Source: a bacterium (lineage in GTDB: Bacteria > Acidobacteriota > Thermoanaerobaculia > Multivoradales > J023). From it: DNA of 54,880 nt. Of this stretch, positions 42,816 to 52,137 are shown one piece after another. Positions within the stretch are counted from its first letter, which is position 1; every line of letters starts with the position of its first letter. The stretch spans positions 1 to 54,880 of the forward strand of contig JAAELT010000148.1 of the NCBI GenBank assembly GCA_024226315.1, written 5' to 3'. The notes below the pieces were generated by a model, which worked only from the letters and a program-made list of their open reading frames with translations, was not told the origin of the DNA and did not search any database. The position numbers were made by a program, and so were the translations under genes.

Positions 42816-45092
42816 ATGGCGAGATCGTCTTCGACTCAGCTCCTGGCCCTGGTGATCTGGCTCCACGCACCCCTCCCGCTCCCGGCTCAGGGTGCCGACG
42901 TGGAGATCCCCGGAGCTCCCTCCTCGGACGAAACCCGCCGGGAGCTCGAGGCCGTGTGCACCGCCCTGCGCGCGGGTCGTAATTCCTACTTCGGGCAGGC
43001 GGAGGCGAAAGAGCTTCAGCAGCGCCTGAAGTCATCCGAGCTGCCCGCCGCCGAGGAAGCCCGCGCCCGGCGCGACCTGGCCCATGCCCTGCTGCGGGAG
43101 GGCAAGAACGAAGACGCCGTCACCGAGCTGAGTCGCGCCCTGCAGATCGCGGCGGAGCATCTGCCGATCGAGGCCCAGCTGGTGCTGCTCGAGGATCTCG
43201 GTCTGGCCAACCTGCGCCTGGGCGAGGCCGTGAACTGTGTCGGTCACCACCGGCCGGGCATGTGCCTGCTGCCGATCGGCGAGGCGGGGCGCCACATTGA
43301 TCGGCGTGGATCCTCGCAAGCTATGCGCGCCTACCTCGGGGTGCTGGCCGGCATCCCGGGCAACCAGCGCGCCAAGTGGCTGCTGAACATCGCCGCCATG
43401 ACCCTCGGCCGCTACCCCGACGGCGTGCCGCCCGAGCACCTCGTACCGCCCGAGGCCATGCGCTCGGCTCACGACGTGGGCCGCTTCGCCGACGTCGCCC
43501 ACGCGGCTGGCCTGGCCATCCACGATACCGCCGGCGGCGCGGTGATGGACGACTTCGACGGCGACGGCCTCTACGACGTGATCACCACAGCGGTCGAACC
43601 GTGCACGCCGATGCGCTTCTTCGGTCTGACGCAGGCAGGAACCTTCGAGAACAGCAGCGCTGCCTCAGGCCTCGAAGGCCAGCTCGGCGGCAGCAACCTG
43701 ATCCACGCCGACGTAGACAACGACGGCGACCGTGACCTCTATGTGATCCGCGGCGGCTGGTTCGGACCTTCGGGCAGAATCCGCAACTCTCTTTTGCTCA
43801 ACGACGGCACCGGCCGCTTCACCGACGTCACTCGGCTGGCCGGCCTCGCCGAGCCCGCCTTCCCCGCCCAGTCCGCCGCCTTCGCCGACGTCGATCTCGA
43901 CGGCGACCTCGACCTCTTCGTCGCCAACGAGAGATTCGACCTCGAGCAGACCATCCGCTCGCAGCTCTTCTTGAACGACGGCCCGGGGGAGGACGGTTTG
44001 GTCACCTTCACCGACGTCGCCGAGCGGGCCGGCGTCCTCAACGGGCGCTACGCCAAGGGCACCTCCTGGGGCGACTATGACAACGACGGCGATCCCGACC
44101 TCTACGTCTCCAATCTCGGCCCCAACCGCCTGTACCGCAACGACGGCCCGGGGACGGACGGCAAGGTGACCTTCACCGACGTCGCCGAGCGGGCCGGTGT
44201 CACCGAGCCCGCCGGCCGCAGCTTCCCCACCTGGTGGTTCGACTATGACAACGACGGCTGGCTCGACCTCTTCGTCGCCGCCTACGGCGCGAGAACGCCC
44301 GAGATCGCCGCCCACTTCCTCGACCGCCGGCCGAGCGACGAGCATCCGCGCCTGTTCCGCAACCTCGGCCCGGATTCTGGCGGCGAGGTGCGCTTCGCCG
44401 ACGTCAGCTCAGCCGTGGGCCTGACCGCCCCGAGCCTGCCGATGGGGGTCAACTTCGGCGATCTCGACAACGACGGCTGGCTCGACTTCTATCTCGGCAC
44501 CGGCATCCCCGAGTACCACGGTCTGATGCCCAACCTGATGTACCGCAACGACGGCGGCCGTCGTTTCCAGGACGTCACCTACTCCGGCGGCTTCGGCCAT
44601 CTCCAGAAAGGTCACGGCATCGCCTTCGCCGATCTCGACGGCGACGGCGACCAGGACGTCTTCGAGCAGATGGGTGGCGTCTACGCCGGCGACGCCTTTC
44701 CGAGCGCGCTGTACGAGAACCCCGGCCACGGCCACCGCTGGCTGCAGCTCGAACTGGTCGGCCGAAGGTCCAACCGCGACTGCATTGGCAGCCGCATCAC
44801 GGTCACGGTGATCGAGGATGGCGCCGTGCGCCGCATCCATCGCCAGGTCGGCACCGGCGGTTCGTTCGGCGGTTCGCCGCTGCGCCAGGAGATCGGCCTC
44901 GGCGACGCCGAGCGCATCGCCGCGGTGGAGGTCTTCTGGCCGGCAAGCGGGCTACGGCAGCGCTTCGAGGACGTGACACCGGATCGGCGCTATCGCCTGA
45001 TCGAGGGCGATGACACCTTGAAGGAGCTGGAAGTCCGTCGCCTGCGCCTCGGTGGGCCCTCATCCTCGGCTTCTTCCCGCAACCTCGAGTGA
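42816..45092 (+). CDS. CRTAC1 family protein: FG-GAP/VCBS repeats with C-terminal UnbV/ASPIC domain
   Basis: A 758-residue secreted protein. Signal peptide (about residues 1-25), a helical region with TPR-like pairs (about 40-200), then a calcium-binding propeller with seven Asp-rich loops (DDFDGDGLYD, ADVDNDGDRD, ADVDLDGDLD, GDYDNDGDPD, FDYDNDGWLD, GDLDNDGWLD, ADLDGDGDQD), and an UnbV/ASPIC domain (about 660-735, VEVFWPASGLRQRF). This is the architecture of the CRTAC1/UnbV family often found beside TonB receptors. Probably extracellular or surface-exposed; precise role unknown. Divergent from the TonB receptor. Confidence 0.88.
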   Translation: MARSSSTQLLALVIWLHAPLPLPAQGADVEIPGAPSSDETRRELEAVCTALRAGRNSYFGQAEAKELQQRLKSSELPAAEEARARRDLAHALLREGKNEDAVTELSRALQIAAEHLPIEAQLVLLEDLGLANLRLGEAVNCVGHHRPGMCLLPIGEAGRHIDRRGSSQAMRAYLGVLAGIPGNQRAKWLLNIAAMTLGRYPDGVPPEHLVPPEAMRSAHDVGRFADVAHAAGLAIHDTAGGAVMDDFDGDGLYDVITTAVEPCTPMRFFGLTQAGTFENSSAASGLEGQLGGSNLIHADVDNDGDRDLYVIRGGWFGPSGRIRNSLLLNDGTGRFTDVTRLAGLAEPAFPAQSAAFADVDLDGDLDLFVANERFDLEQTIRSQLFLNDGPGEDGLVTFTDVAERAGVLNGRYAKGTSWGDYDNDGDPDLYVSNLGPNRLYRNDGPGTDGKVTFTDVAERAGVTEPAGRSFPTWWFDYDNDGWLDLFVAAYGARTPEIAAHFLDRRPSDEHPRLFRNLGPDSGGEVRFADVSSAVGLTAPSLPMGVNFGDLDNDGWLDFYLGTGIPEYHGLMPNLMYRNDGGRRFQDVTYSGGFGHLQKGHGIAFADLDGDGDQDVFEQMGGVYAGDAFPSALYENPGHGHRWLQLELVGRRSNRDCIGSRITVTVIEDGAVRRIHRQVGTGGSFGGSPLRQEIGLGDAERIAAVEVFWPASGLRQRFEDVTPDRRYRLIEGDDTLKELEVRRLRLGGPSSSASSRNLE

Positions 45093-45318
45093 CCGGCGCA
45101 AAGGATTGCGCTGCTGTCCAATTTCCTTGACACGAGCACGAAGGCCCAGCGAGCCCGCTCTTCAGGCCGCTACCGCCTTGCCAAGCTCCAGGCTCCGCAC
45201 AATCTCTTGACACGCCGGCAAACGCGCTCCACCGCCGGAATCTCGGACAAACCCAACCTCGACAAGCACTTACGCACCCGCCGTCTACCTGGCAACGATC
45301 TTGCCCCCTCACCCGGGC

Positions 45319-46239
45319 ATGAGCGACGCCTACGACAGCCCCTGGAAGGAGATGATCGAGCGCTACTTCCCCGACTTCCTGGCCTTCTTCTTCCCCGACG
45401 CCCACCGCGGCATCGACTGGACCCGCGGCTGGGAGAGCCAGGATCAGGAGCTGCAGAAGATCATGCGCGACGCCGATCTCGGCAAGCGCATCGCCGACAA
45501 GCTGATCAAGGTCTGGCGGCTCGACGGTGAGAAGCTGTACGTGTTCATCCACATCGAGGTCCAGGGGAACTATGACGCGAGCTTCGCCGAGAGGATGTTC
45601 GTCTACCACTACCGACTCTACGACCGGCACCGGTGCCCGGTCGTCAGCCTCGCTGTCCTGGGGGACGATAGTTCCTGGTGGCGGCCTGACAAATTCGGCT
45701 ACGAGCTGTGGGGGTGCCGGGTCGACCTGAGCTTTCCGACCGTCAAGCTGCGGGACCTCGAGTGGGCAAAGCTCGAAGCCAGCGACAACCCGTTCGCCGT
45801 GGTGGCGATGGCCCATCTCAAGACCGGGGTCACCCGACACGATCCGGACGGTCGGCTACAATGGAAACTGTACCTGGCTCGCCGGCTCTACCAGGGCGGC
45901 TATGAGCGCCAGGACGTCCTGGACCTGCTGTGGTTCATCGACTGGCTGCTGGCGCTGCCGCCGGAGCTGGATTCACGGTTCAACCAGGAGATCGAACGAT
46001 TCGAAGCGGAGACGAGAATGCGGTACGTTACGACTTGGGAACGCAAGGGCATCGAGAAGGGCATCCAGAAAGGCATCCAGCAAGGGGAGGCCTCATTGCT
46101 GCGTCGCCAGCTGAAGCGGCGGTTCGACAGCCTGCCCGCGTGGGCCGATCAGCGGCTAGAGCAAGCGGGCCGCCGGGAGCTCGAGACCTGGGCCGACCGT
46201 GTGCTCGAAGCGAGGACCCTCGAAGAGATCTTCGCCTGA
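45319..46239 (+). CDS. Rpn family recombination-promoting nuclease / putative transposase (PD-(D/E)XK)
   Basis: A 306-residue protein of the RpnA-like family, once called transposase_31. The nuclease core shows Asp in HRGIDW (about 38) and the VFIHIEVQ motif (Glu-x-Gln, about 85); a later PVVSLAVLGD strand follows. The C-terminal third carries a DUF4351-like tail with the typical KGIEKGIQKGIQQGE repeat and LEEIFA end. Family members promote RecA-independent recombination in E. coli; the role here is inferred. ATG at 45319 is preferred over an upstream TTG at 45301. The 226-bp spacer before it holds a small inverted repeat (GCGCAA/TTGCGC, 45096-45111) and nothing else supported. Confidence 0.82.
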   Translation: MSDAYDSPWKEMIERYFPDFLAFFFPDAHRGIDWTRGWESQDQELQKIMRDADLGKRIADKLIKVWRLDGEKLYVFIHIEVQGNYDASFAERMFVYHYRLYDRHRCPVVSLAVLGDDSSWWRPDKFGYELWGCRVDLSFPTVKLRDLEWAKLEASDNPFAVVAMAHLKTGVTRHDPDGRLQWKLYLARRLYQGGYERQDVLDLLWFIDWLLALPPELDSRFNQEIERFEAETRMRYVTTWERKGIEKGIQKGIQQGEASLLRRQLKRRFDSLPAWADQRLEQAGRRELETWADRVLEARTLEEIFA

Positions 46240-46247
46240 GGTCGACG

Positions 46248-46856
46248 TCATCCCGACTCGTCAGGAGGCTCGTAGGTGCGAGCGCTGCCCTCGAGCAGCG
46301 GCGCCAAGGCGTCACTGAACCGTACGGTCTCTTTGGAGAAGATCTCCCCGTGGCAAGCGGTCTCACCGTGCATCAACGCGGCGCCGCCGAAGCTTCCATC
46401 GCCCTCTGAGACCTCCGAACAATCGAGGATCTCGCTCGCCGCGACGAGGAACTGATCGACCGTGTCACGCGGCACGCGGCTGACCCACTTCCCCTGGACC
46501 GTCCCCCAGTACATCGCCGTCTGGACCACGGCAATCTCGCCGTCGATCTCGATGAACGCGAAAGCGGAATACGGGTGGACTCCCGTGCGCAAGAAAGCGA
46601 AGGCCAGCAACTCATTCCCGCGACGCGACGCCGCGGACCGCATGAGACCGAAAGTCCGCGCGTCCGGGAAAAGGTCGCTCTCCCAACCTTTTCTTGTCTG
46701 CTTCGTGGGCTGTTCCTCGACGAGCTCGGCCGCGAGCTCCGCGGACTCGTGGTAGCGCCGGGTTTCCTCGAACGACCCGCCACACGACGAGACCAGGCCA
46801 GCGAGCACCGGCAGAACGAAGCCGAGAGCCAGGGCCGTCTTCTTTTCCGCCACCAA
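46248..46856 (-). CDS. Hypothetical lipoprotein
   Basis: A 202-residue protein with signal peptide and lipobox VSSC (Cys near residue 25). The remainder has a charged N-terminal helix, then an alternating beta pattern (NELLAFAFLRTGVHPYSAFAFIEIDGEIAVVQ) but no motif that I recognise. Convergent with the Rpn gene by 8 bp. Function unknown. Confidence 0.7.
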   Translation of the reverse strand: MVAEKKTALALGFVLPVLAGLVSSCGGSFEETRRYHESAELAAELVEEQPTKQTRKGWESDLFPDARTFGLMRSAASRRGNELLAFAFLRTGVHPYSAFAFIEIDGEIAVVQTAMYWGTVQGKWVSRVPRDTVDQFLVAASEILDCSEVSEGDGSFGGAALMHGETACHGEIFSKETVRFSDALAPLLEGSARTYEPPDESG

Positions 46857-47078
46857 CTCACCCTACCATCGCGCCTCAGCTCGCTAACTGCAGGAGTCAC
46901 TTCGAAGGATCGAGCTCTCGACCCGGCGGCTCTCCGAGCCACTGACTGATGGGTGAGCGGAGAAGCCACAAGATCCCACCTGCCTTCATCCTACCCCGAG
47001 GGCCACTGGCAGGCCGGAACTTTCCACCCATTGCGAGGGCCCGATGTAGGATCCGACTCGGTGCACAGGAGGCCAAGC

Positions 47079-48383
47079 ATGAAGAGACTCGTCTCGATCG
47101 CCACTCCACTTCTCGGCTCGATGAGCCTGCTCGTCCTGGGCGGCTGCGCCGGCGACGACGACAGCCTGTCAGGGCCGTTCGTCGAGGCTCCGGCCGTCTG
47201 CTGTCCGGCGGAGGAGGACGACTGGCCACAGTACCGGGGAATCGCCAGGGACGGCGCGGCGCCGGCCCAGGAGCTCGTATCATGGACCGAGGGCGGCCCC
47301 ACCGAGATCTGGCGGCGACACATCGGCGACGGGTTCGCGTCGCTGGCGGTGAAGGGCGATCGGCTGTTCACCAGCGCCTCCGACGGGGGCGAAGAGACGC
47401 TCTTCTGCCTGGACGCGGGAACCGGCGACGAGATCTGGCGGCTGGCCATGGGACCGGACTTCACCGAGGAGTACGGCAACGGGCCGCGCTCGACTCCAGC
47501 CGTCGACGACCGTGACGTCGTCTACGCCTTGAGCTCCCGCGCCGTGCTGTTCGCCGTCGACAGCCGCGACGGCACGTTGATCTGGAGCCGCGACCTGTAC
47601 CAGCGCTTCGGCCGTGGTGGTTACGACCGCGGCTACTCGTCCTCGCCGATGGTCGAGGGCGAGCTGGTGATCCTCAACGTCGGGCGCAAACGAGACAGCG
47701 CGGTGGTCGCCATCGAGCGCACCAGCGGCGACGTGGTGTGGTCTTCCCAGGACGGCGCCGCCGCCTACTCGTCGCCGGTGGCTGCTACCCTGGCCGGGCG
47801 CCGCCAGATCGTCACCGCCATCGGCCGCGGCCTGGTGGCGCTCGACCCGCTGGACGGCGACCTGCTCTGGGAGCACGAATGGAAGACCAGCTACGACCTG
47901 AACATCGCCATGCCTGTGGTGCTGCCGGAGGGCCGGGTCCTGCTGTCCTCCGGCTACGACAAGGGCGCCGTGCTGCTCGAAGTGGCGCCCGACGGTGACA
48001 CTTGGTCCGCGACGCCGAAGTGGACGCAGCGGCTGTTCCGCAACCACTTCTCGACCTCGGTCTACCACGACGGCATGCTCTACGGCTTCGACGAGGACAC
48101 CCTGAAGTGCCTCGACGCCGCCACCGGCGAAGAGCGGTGGGCGAACCGCGACTTCGGTAAGGGCAACCTGGTGCGCGTCGGCGACACCCTGGTGGTGCTG
48201 TCGGTCAAGGGCGAGCTGGCCCTCGTCGAAGCGACTGGCGAGTCGTTCCAGGAACGGGCGCGAGCCCGAGTGCTCGACGAAAGGTGCTGGACCGCCCCCG
48301 CCGTGGCCGCGGGCCGCGTCTATCTGCGCAACAGCAGCGAGATCGCGTGCTTCGACCTGCGCTCCGGCGGAGTCTCCGGCTGA
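47079..48383 (+). CDS. PQQ-type beta-propeller repeat lipoprotein
   Basis: A 434-residue lipoprotein (lipobox LGGC near residue 23) followed by a PQQ-like beta-propeller of repeated W-motif blades: LFCLDAGTGDEIWRL, LFAVDSRDGTLIWSR, VVAIERTSGDVVW, LVALDPLDGDLLWEHEW, LKCLDAATGEERWAN. The opening DDWPQYRGIARDGAAP is typical of PQQ-binding-like proteins in Acidobacteriota and Planctomycetota. There is no evidence for a bound quinone; it is probably a BamB-like or substrate-binding scaffold. AGGAGG before the ATG at 47079 rules out the longer in-frame start. Confidence 0.85.
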   Translation: MKRLVSIATPLLGSMSLLVLGGCAGDDDSLSGPFVEAPAVCCPAEEDDWPQYRGIARDGAAPAQELVSWTEGGPTEIWRRHIGDGFASLAVKGDRLFTSASDGGEETLFCLDAGTGDEIWRLAMGPDFTEEYGNGPRSTPAVDDRDVVYALSSRAVLFAVDSRDGTLIWSRDLYQRFGRGGYDRGYSSSPMVEGELVILNVGRKRDSAVVAIERTSGDVVWSSQDGAAAYSSPVAATLAGRRQIVTAIGRGLVALDPLDGDLLWEHEWKTSYDLNIAMPVVLPEGRVLLSSGYDKGAVLLEVAPDGDTWSATPKWTQRLFRNHFSTSVYHDGMLYGFDEDTLKCLDAATGEERWANRDFGKGNLVRVGDTLVVLSVKGELALVEATGESFQERARARVLDERCWTAPAVAAGRVYLRNSSEIACFDLRSGGVSG

Positions 48384-48429
48384 TCAGCGGAGAGCGTCGA
48401 GTCATTTACTCGGTGCTAGACTCGAGCCA

Positions 48430-48642
48430 GTGAATCCTGCATTCACAAAACCGATCCTCGGCGTGCTGGCGGCGATCGCCTACGAGCTCTTCGCCTTCGG
48501 CACCAAGACCGGCGCCCTCGGCATCGAGAACACCGCCGTCTATGGGCCGGAGGTCGGCATCGTGGGTCTGGCGCTGAACCTCGCCTTCGCGACGCTGTTG
48601 TGGCTCGGGTGGAGACGGTTCTCGGTACGTTCAGCGAAATGA
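48430..48642 (+). CDS. Small two-helix membrane protein
   Basis: A 70-residue protein with two hydrophobic helices (ILGVLAAIAYELFAFG and VGIVGLALNLAFATLLWLGW) and a basic C-terminus. The start is GTG at 48430 without a strong ribosome site. Its stop overlaps the start of the GNAT gene by ATGA, supporting a real, co-translated gene. No family recognised. Confidence 0.6.
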   Translation: MNPAFTKPILGVLAAIAYELFAFGTKTGALGIENTAVYGPEVGIVGLALNLAFATLLWLGWRRFSVRSAK

Positions 48643-49127
48643 CGGCGACTCTCACCCTCCGTGACGCGAGGCCCGAGGACGCGGCTTGCCTCTCCGGGCT
48701 GGCGCTGCGCTCGAAAGGGCACTGGGGCTACTCCCCGGACTTCCTGGAAGCGTGCCGCGACGAGCTGGCCGTGGAGCCGGAAGGGATCGAATCCGCCCGG
48801 TTCCGGTACGTTGTGGCCGAGAACGGTGCCGACGTCGTCGGCTATTACGCCCTGGAGAGACTCTCCGCCACCGAGTACGAGCTCGAGGCGTTGTTCGTGG
48901 AGCCGGCCCGGATCGGCACCGGCGTCGGCCGGGCGCTGATGCAGCACGCGCTCGCCGCCGTCGAGTCGTACGGCGGGCGCAAAGTCGTCATCCAGGGGGA
49001 TCCGAACGCCAGACGCTTCTATCTGGCAGCGGGAGGCGTCGAGGTCGGCATGCGCGAATCTGGCAGCGTCCCGGGGCGCTACCTGCCGATCTTCGAGATC
49101 GCGATTCCTCCCGGGACGCGCTCCTGA
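48639..49127 (+). CDS. GNAT family N-acetyltransferase
   Basis: A 162-residue acyl-CoA N-acyltransferase. Motif A is clear in YELEALFVEPARIGTGVGRALMQHAL (acetyl-CoA pyrophosphate loop RIGTGVG), followed by the motif B segment RRFYLAAGGVEVG. The N-terminal beta-strand TLRDARPEDA is also typical. ATG at 48639 overlaps the previous stop by 4 bases. The acceptor substrate is unknown. Confidence 0.85.
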   Translation: MTATLTLRDARPEDAACLSGLALRSKGHWGYSPDFLEACRDELAVEPEGIESARFRYVVAENGADVVGYYALERLSATEYELEALFVEPARIGTGVGRALMQHALAAVESYGGRKVVIQGDPNARRFYLAAGGVEVGMRESGSVPGRYLPIFEIAIPPGTRS

Positions 49128-49135
49128 GGGACGCC

Positions 49136-49291
49136 GTGCGGGCCAACATCCGCGCCGCCGCGGATCATCTGCGGCACGACTCCAACGTCCTCGAGCAACA
49201 GATCGAGAGAGGCGGTTTGCTGATCGTCGGCGCCGAGTACTCCCTCGACACCGGTGAGGTCGATTTCTTCGACGGCCTGCCGGCGGATTGA
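49136..49291 (+). pseudogene. Remnant of the C-terminal end of a beta-carbonic anhydrase
   Basis: 51 codons reading VRANIRAAADHLRHDSNVLE ... LLIVGAEYSLDTGEVDFFD, which matches the last helix and final strand region of beta-carbonic anhydrases (typical ...NVRxxxxxLxxxSxxLxxL...GxLxIVGAxYxLxTGxVxF). All zinc ligands and the rest of the enzyme are absent. A GTG at 49136 with GAGGGA before it could still be translated 9 bases after the GNAT stop, but it cannot be an active enzyme. Best read as a gene fragment. Confidence 0.6.
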
Positions 49292-49312
49292 CCGAGCGGC
49301 TCCGCGACCTAC

Positions 49313-49501
49313 CTACTCTTCTTCTTCCCCGTCCTCCTCGGGCTGCTTCAGCCTCCTGATCTGCGTCTGCACCCACTCGTTGTCCGGCTCGAACGCGAGC
49401 GCCTCCTCGAACGCGGCGATGGCTTGCTCTTTCTCGCCACGCCAGCTATGAAATCTTCCCAGGAGACTGCGTGACCACGGGTAGTCCGGGACCTCCTCGT
49501 G
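49313..49501 (-). pseudogene. C-terminal fragment of a TPR protein
   Basis: Between stops at 49502-49504 and 49313-49315 the minus strand encodes about 62 residues with one clear TPR unit (EKEQAIAAFEEALAFEPDNEW) and an acidic end (EEDGEEEE). No start codon context and no upstream part of the gene remain. The adjacent 49505-49606 stretch holds another short peptide remnant (NYIWHLFDKLEDLRSILK) and no gene. Confidence 0.45.
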
Positions 49502-49606
49502 CTACCGGGTTCGCGCTTCAGCGAGCAGGCCTGTCCTCACTTGAGTATGGACCTGAGGTCCTCGAGCTTGTCGAACAGGTGCCAGATGTAGTTGCGAGCA
49601 GGTCAG

Positions 49607-50863
49607 CTAGGGGATAGACGATCCAGCAGCGAGGGCTCGCAGATCAGCGCCGCCGGGAGCCTGGAAGACCCGCAGGTCGAACAGCGGGATGACGGCCAGG
49701 ATGTGGTCGAAGATGTCGGCCTGGATCGCCTCGAAGCGGGGCCACACCTGGTCGTTGCTGAAGACGTAGACTTCGATCGGTAGGCCTCGGTCGGTCGGCT
49801 GCAGCTGGCGCACCAGGAAGGTCATGTCGTCATGGATCTTGGGGTGGTTGCGCAGATAGGCCTCGAGATAGGCACGAAAAGTCCCGACGTTGGTCAGGTG
49901 ACGGCCATTGATCAAGAGCGAGATGTCAGCACCCTGACGCTGGTTGTGCCGGCTGACCTCCTCGAGCTTCCTTTCGACGTATTCGGCGATGAACTGGATG
50001 CGTCTGAAGCGCGTCAGCATCTCCCGGTCGCAGAACATGATGCTCGCCATGTCGATATTCACCGAGCGCTTGATCCGCCGCCCGCCGGACTCCGACATGC
50101 CACGCCAATTCTTGAAAGACTCGGCCACCAGAGCGTAGGTCGGGATCGTGGTGATCGTCTTGTCCCAGTTCTGGACCTTGACGGTGGTGAGGTTGACGTC
50201 GATCACGTCGCCGTCGGCGTTTTGGCCGGGCATCTCGATCCAGTCGCCCCGCCGCACCATGTCGTTGGCAGACAGCTGGACACCGGCCACGAGACCAAGG
50301 ATCGCGTCCTTGAAGATCAACAGCAGAATCGCCGTAAAGGCGCCCATGCCGCTGAGGAAGACCAGCGGTGATTTGCCGAACAGGATGGCTACGACGGCGA
50401 TCCCACCGAGGGTGTAGACGATGACCTTGACCACCTGGACCAGGGTCTTGATCGGGATACGCTCGGCAACCTCGTATCGGCGGTAGATGGCGAGCAGCCC
50501 GTTGAGCAGGGCATCCAGGACTGTCATCCCGACCAGGGCGATGTAGACGAAGGTGGCCGTGGTCACCATCGATTCGGCCTGCGGGTAATCCCGCAACGCC
50601 AGCGGCGCGGCGGCATGGATGATGATCGCCGGAACCAGATGGGAAAGACGGGAAAAGACGTTGGCTTCGACCAGGGCATCGTCCCAGGCCGTCCGGGTGC
50701 GGTGGGCGGCGGCCCGCACCAGCCTCAGGACCACTCTCTTGGTGAGATAGTGGGCCGTTACGCTGACCGCGACCAGCAACAGCAAGGCGAGGAGCGCCGC
50801 GACGAGGGCCGCAGCGGCGCTATCGATCCCGCCAGCCACCAGCCATTCCTTCAGCTCTGCCAT
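49607..50863 (-). CDS. ybdG: Mechanosensitive channel of the MscS family, YbdG/MscM-like
   Basis: A 418-residue inner-membrane protein with about five hydrophobic helices in residues 10-215 and a cytoplasmic beta domain. The pore-lining helix and start of the beta domain read FLSGMGAFTAILLLIFKDAILGLVAGVQLSANDMVRRGDWIEMPG, characteristic of MscS; the later segment ESFKNWRGMSESGGRRIKR is typical of the YbdG branch. It would relieve hypo-osmotic stress. GAGGTGA lies 5 bases before the ATG. The gene is intact but flanked on both sides by gene remnants. Confidence 0.9.
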   Translation of the reverse strand: MAELKEWLVAGGIDSAAAALVAALLALLLLVAVSVTAHYLTKRVVLRLVRAAAHRTRTAWDDALVEANVFSRLSHLVPAIIIHAAAPLALRDYPQAESMVTTATFVYIALVGMTVLDALLNGLLAIYRRYEVAERIPIKTLVQVVKVIVYTLGGIAVVAILFGKSPLVFLSGMGAFTAILLLIFKDAILGLVAGVQLSANDMVRRGDWIEMPGQNADGDVIDVNLTTVKVQNWDKTITTIPTYALVAESFKNWRGMSESGGRRIKRSVNIDMASIMFCDREMLTRFRRIQFIAEYVERKLEEVSRHNQRQGADISLLINGRHLTNVGTFRAYLEAYLRNHPKIHDDMTFLVRQLQPTDRGLPIEVYVFSNDQVWPRFEAIQADIFDHILAVIPLFDLRVFQAPGGADLRALAAGSSIP

Positions 50864-51062
50864 AGTTCACCTCGAGAGTCTCCTGGCGAATGGCTCGAGC
50901 ACCGCCAGGGCCGTTGTTCCGCCGCGTCGCGTTGTCGTCTCGCGTGAAGCTCTGTTCTCATTCCGCAGCTGCCGAACGAGGCTGCACCGGAGGCGCCGCC
51001 CACCAAGGAGTCCGCAGTTTACTACTAGCTCGAAGCCGGTGCTTCTGTGATTGAACCACCCT

Positions 51063-51260
51063 GGTGGACAAACCCAGGCGGTGACTGGTTGACGTCGCGA
51101 AGGGGAGCCCACTGCGGCGATCCGCAAGAAGGTCGCACGGATGGTCGCCGAGATCGAGGCCGACGCGGCTACACGGAATGAAGAGCTCGGCACCGAGCCA
51201 CTCGGCATGGAGAGGATCCGGCGTCAGGATCCTCTCTCACGCCCGGCTCGCGAAGCTTCG
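51063..51260 (+). pseudogene. C-terminal remnant of an IS200-like/REP-associated transposase
   Basis: After a stop near 51090 the frame reads AAIRKKVARMVAEIEADAATRNEEL followed by PLGMERIRRQDPLSRPAR, resembling the conserved C-terminal helix and the RQDP...RP tail of REP-associated tyrosine transposases. The catalytic HUH core is missing. The remaining parts of the 700-bp spacer 50864-51563 show no other supported gene. Confidence 0.35.
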
Positions 51261-51563
51261 CGCTCGCGCTTGCCGCGACCGCCTGAAACCAGGCGGCAGG
51301 CTCATTGCCGGCCTGATCGAGTCGGCGGGGTGCGATGAGATCTGCGCTATATGCACTCGCCTGGAGGAGTACGTTCCCTCCTTGCCATGATTCCGTAACT
51401 TCTTCAGATCTCGAGATCGAGACTTCGGGGTTGTCGCCCGCGCAGTCTCCGTGAGGCTCGCGCCGGTCTTTGGTCGCCCTACGAGAGGCAAAACAGGCGA
51501 TTTCGGTGCCACCGAGCGAGTTGTGACCGGATTGGACCGGATCGGATGGCACCTATTATCGCC

Positions 51564-52010
51564 CTACTCAAGGGCGGAAACTTCTGGCTGACTATTTCTT
51601 GCCGCGGCCCTCAGATCGTCTTTCCGAACCACTACTGTATTCGACAGCTTTCCTCCGAGCCTCTGCCGGCTCTTCGTCGTCACAATCATAAGGCCGGCGG
51701 GCAAACCACCGAGGAGAATCGGGTTGACCTCGACTACGCGAAGGATCGTACGAATAACCAAAGCGATCAACGAAGCCCGGTCGCCTTCAAGGGTGCAGAC
51801 TTTTAGTCCGAACAACCCCTTCCCGAGGGTCGCCCCGAAGAACGCCTCTGTGAGGAAGTAGTAAGCAAGGAAGGTCAGTATGGCGACGATCCAGGTCACG
51901 ATATCATGTGGCCATGGTATCCGGCCGCCCAGCAGTAGAGCGCAGAGGATCGCAAGTAGGTAGTCAAGCCAGGCAGCGAAGAGGCGCCTCTTCGAAGCAT
52001 CACCAATCAT
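51564..52010 (-). CDS. RDD family membrane protein
   Basis: A 148-residue membrane protein of the RDD family. The Arg-Asp-Asp-like signature is seen as RLFAAWLDYLLAI (R...D) in the first helix; GATLGKGLFGLKVCTLEG is the conserved cytoplasmic loop (TxGKxxxGLKV). Three hydrophobic helices. AAGGAG sits 7 bases before the ATG at 52010; a longer frame upstream lacks a ribosome site. Function of RDD proteins is mostly unknown (transport of small solutes or ions has been proposed for some). Base composition is lower in G+C than its neighbours. Confidence 0.82.
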   Translation of the reverse strand: MIGDASKRRLFAAWLDYLLAILCALLLGGRIPWPHDIVTWIVAILTFLAYYFLTEAFFGATLGKGLFGLKVCTLEGDRASLIALVIRTILRVVEVNPILLGGLPAGLMIVTTKSRQRLGGKLSNTVVVRKDDLRAAARNSQPEVSALE

Positions 52011-52137
52011 TGTCTCTCCTTGCCCTTGAACGGTTGAACTCACGGGCGCGAGCAAAACGCCGCCAATTTGCCCAGAGCCACCGTACCACAGTCGTCTGGT
52101 GAGTTGAAAGGATCCCGGCGCCCCGTGGAGTTCCTGG

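Noticed and set aside
49505..49606. Small peptide NYIWHLFDKLEDLRSILK on the minus strand
   Set aside because: Looks like the end of a real protein but is only about 20 codons after a stop; too short to annotate as a separate gene.
51237..51552. Small frames on both strands in the spacer before the RDD gene
   Set aside because: No start context, no motif and no conserved-looking composition.
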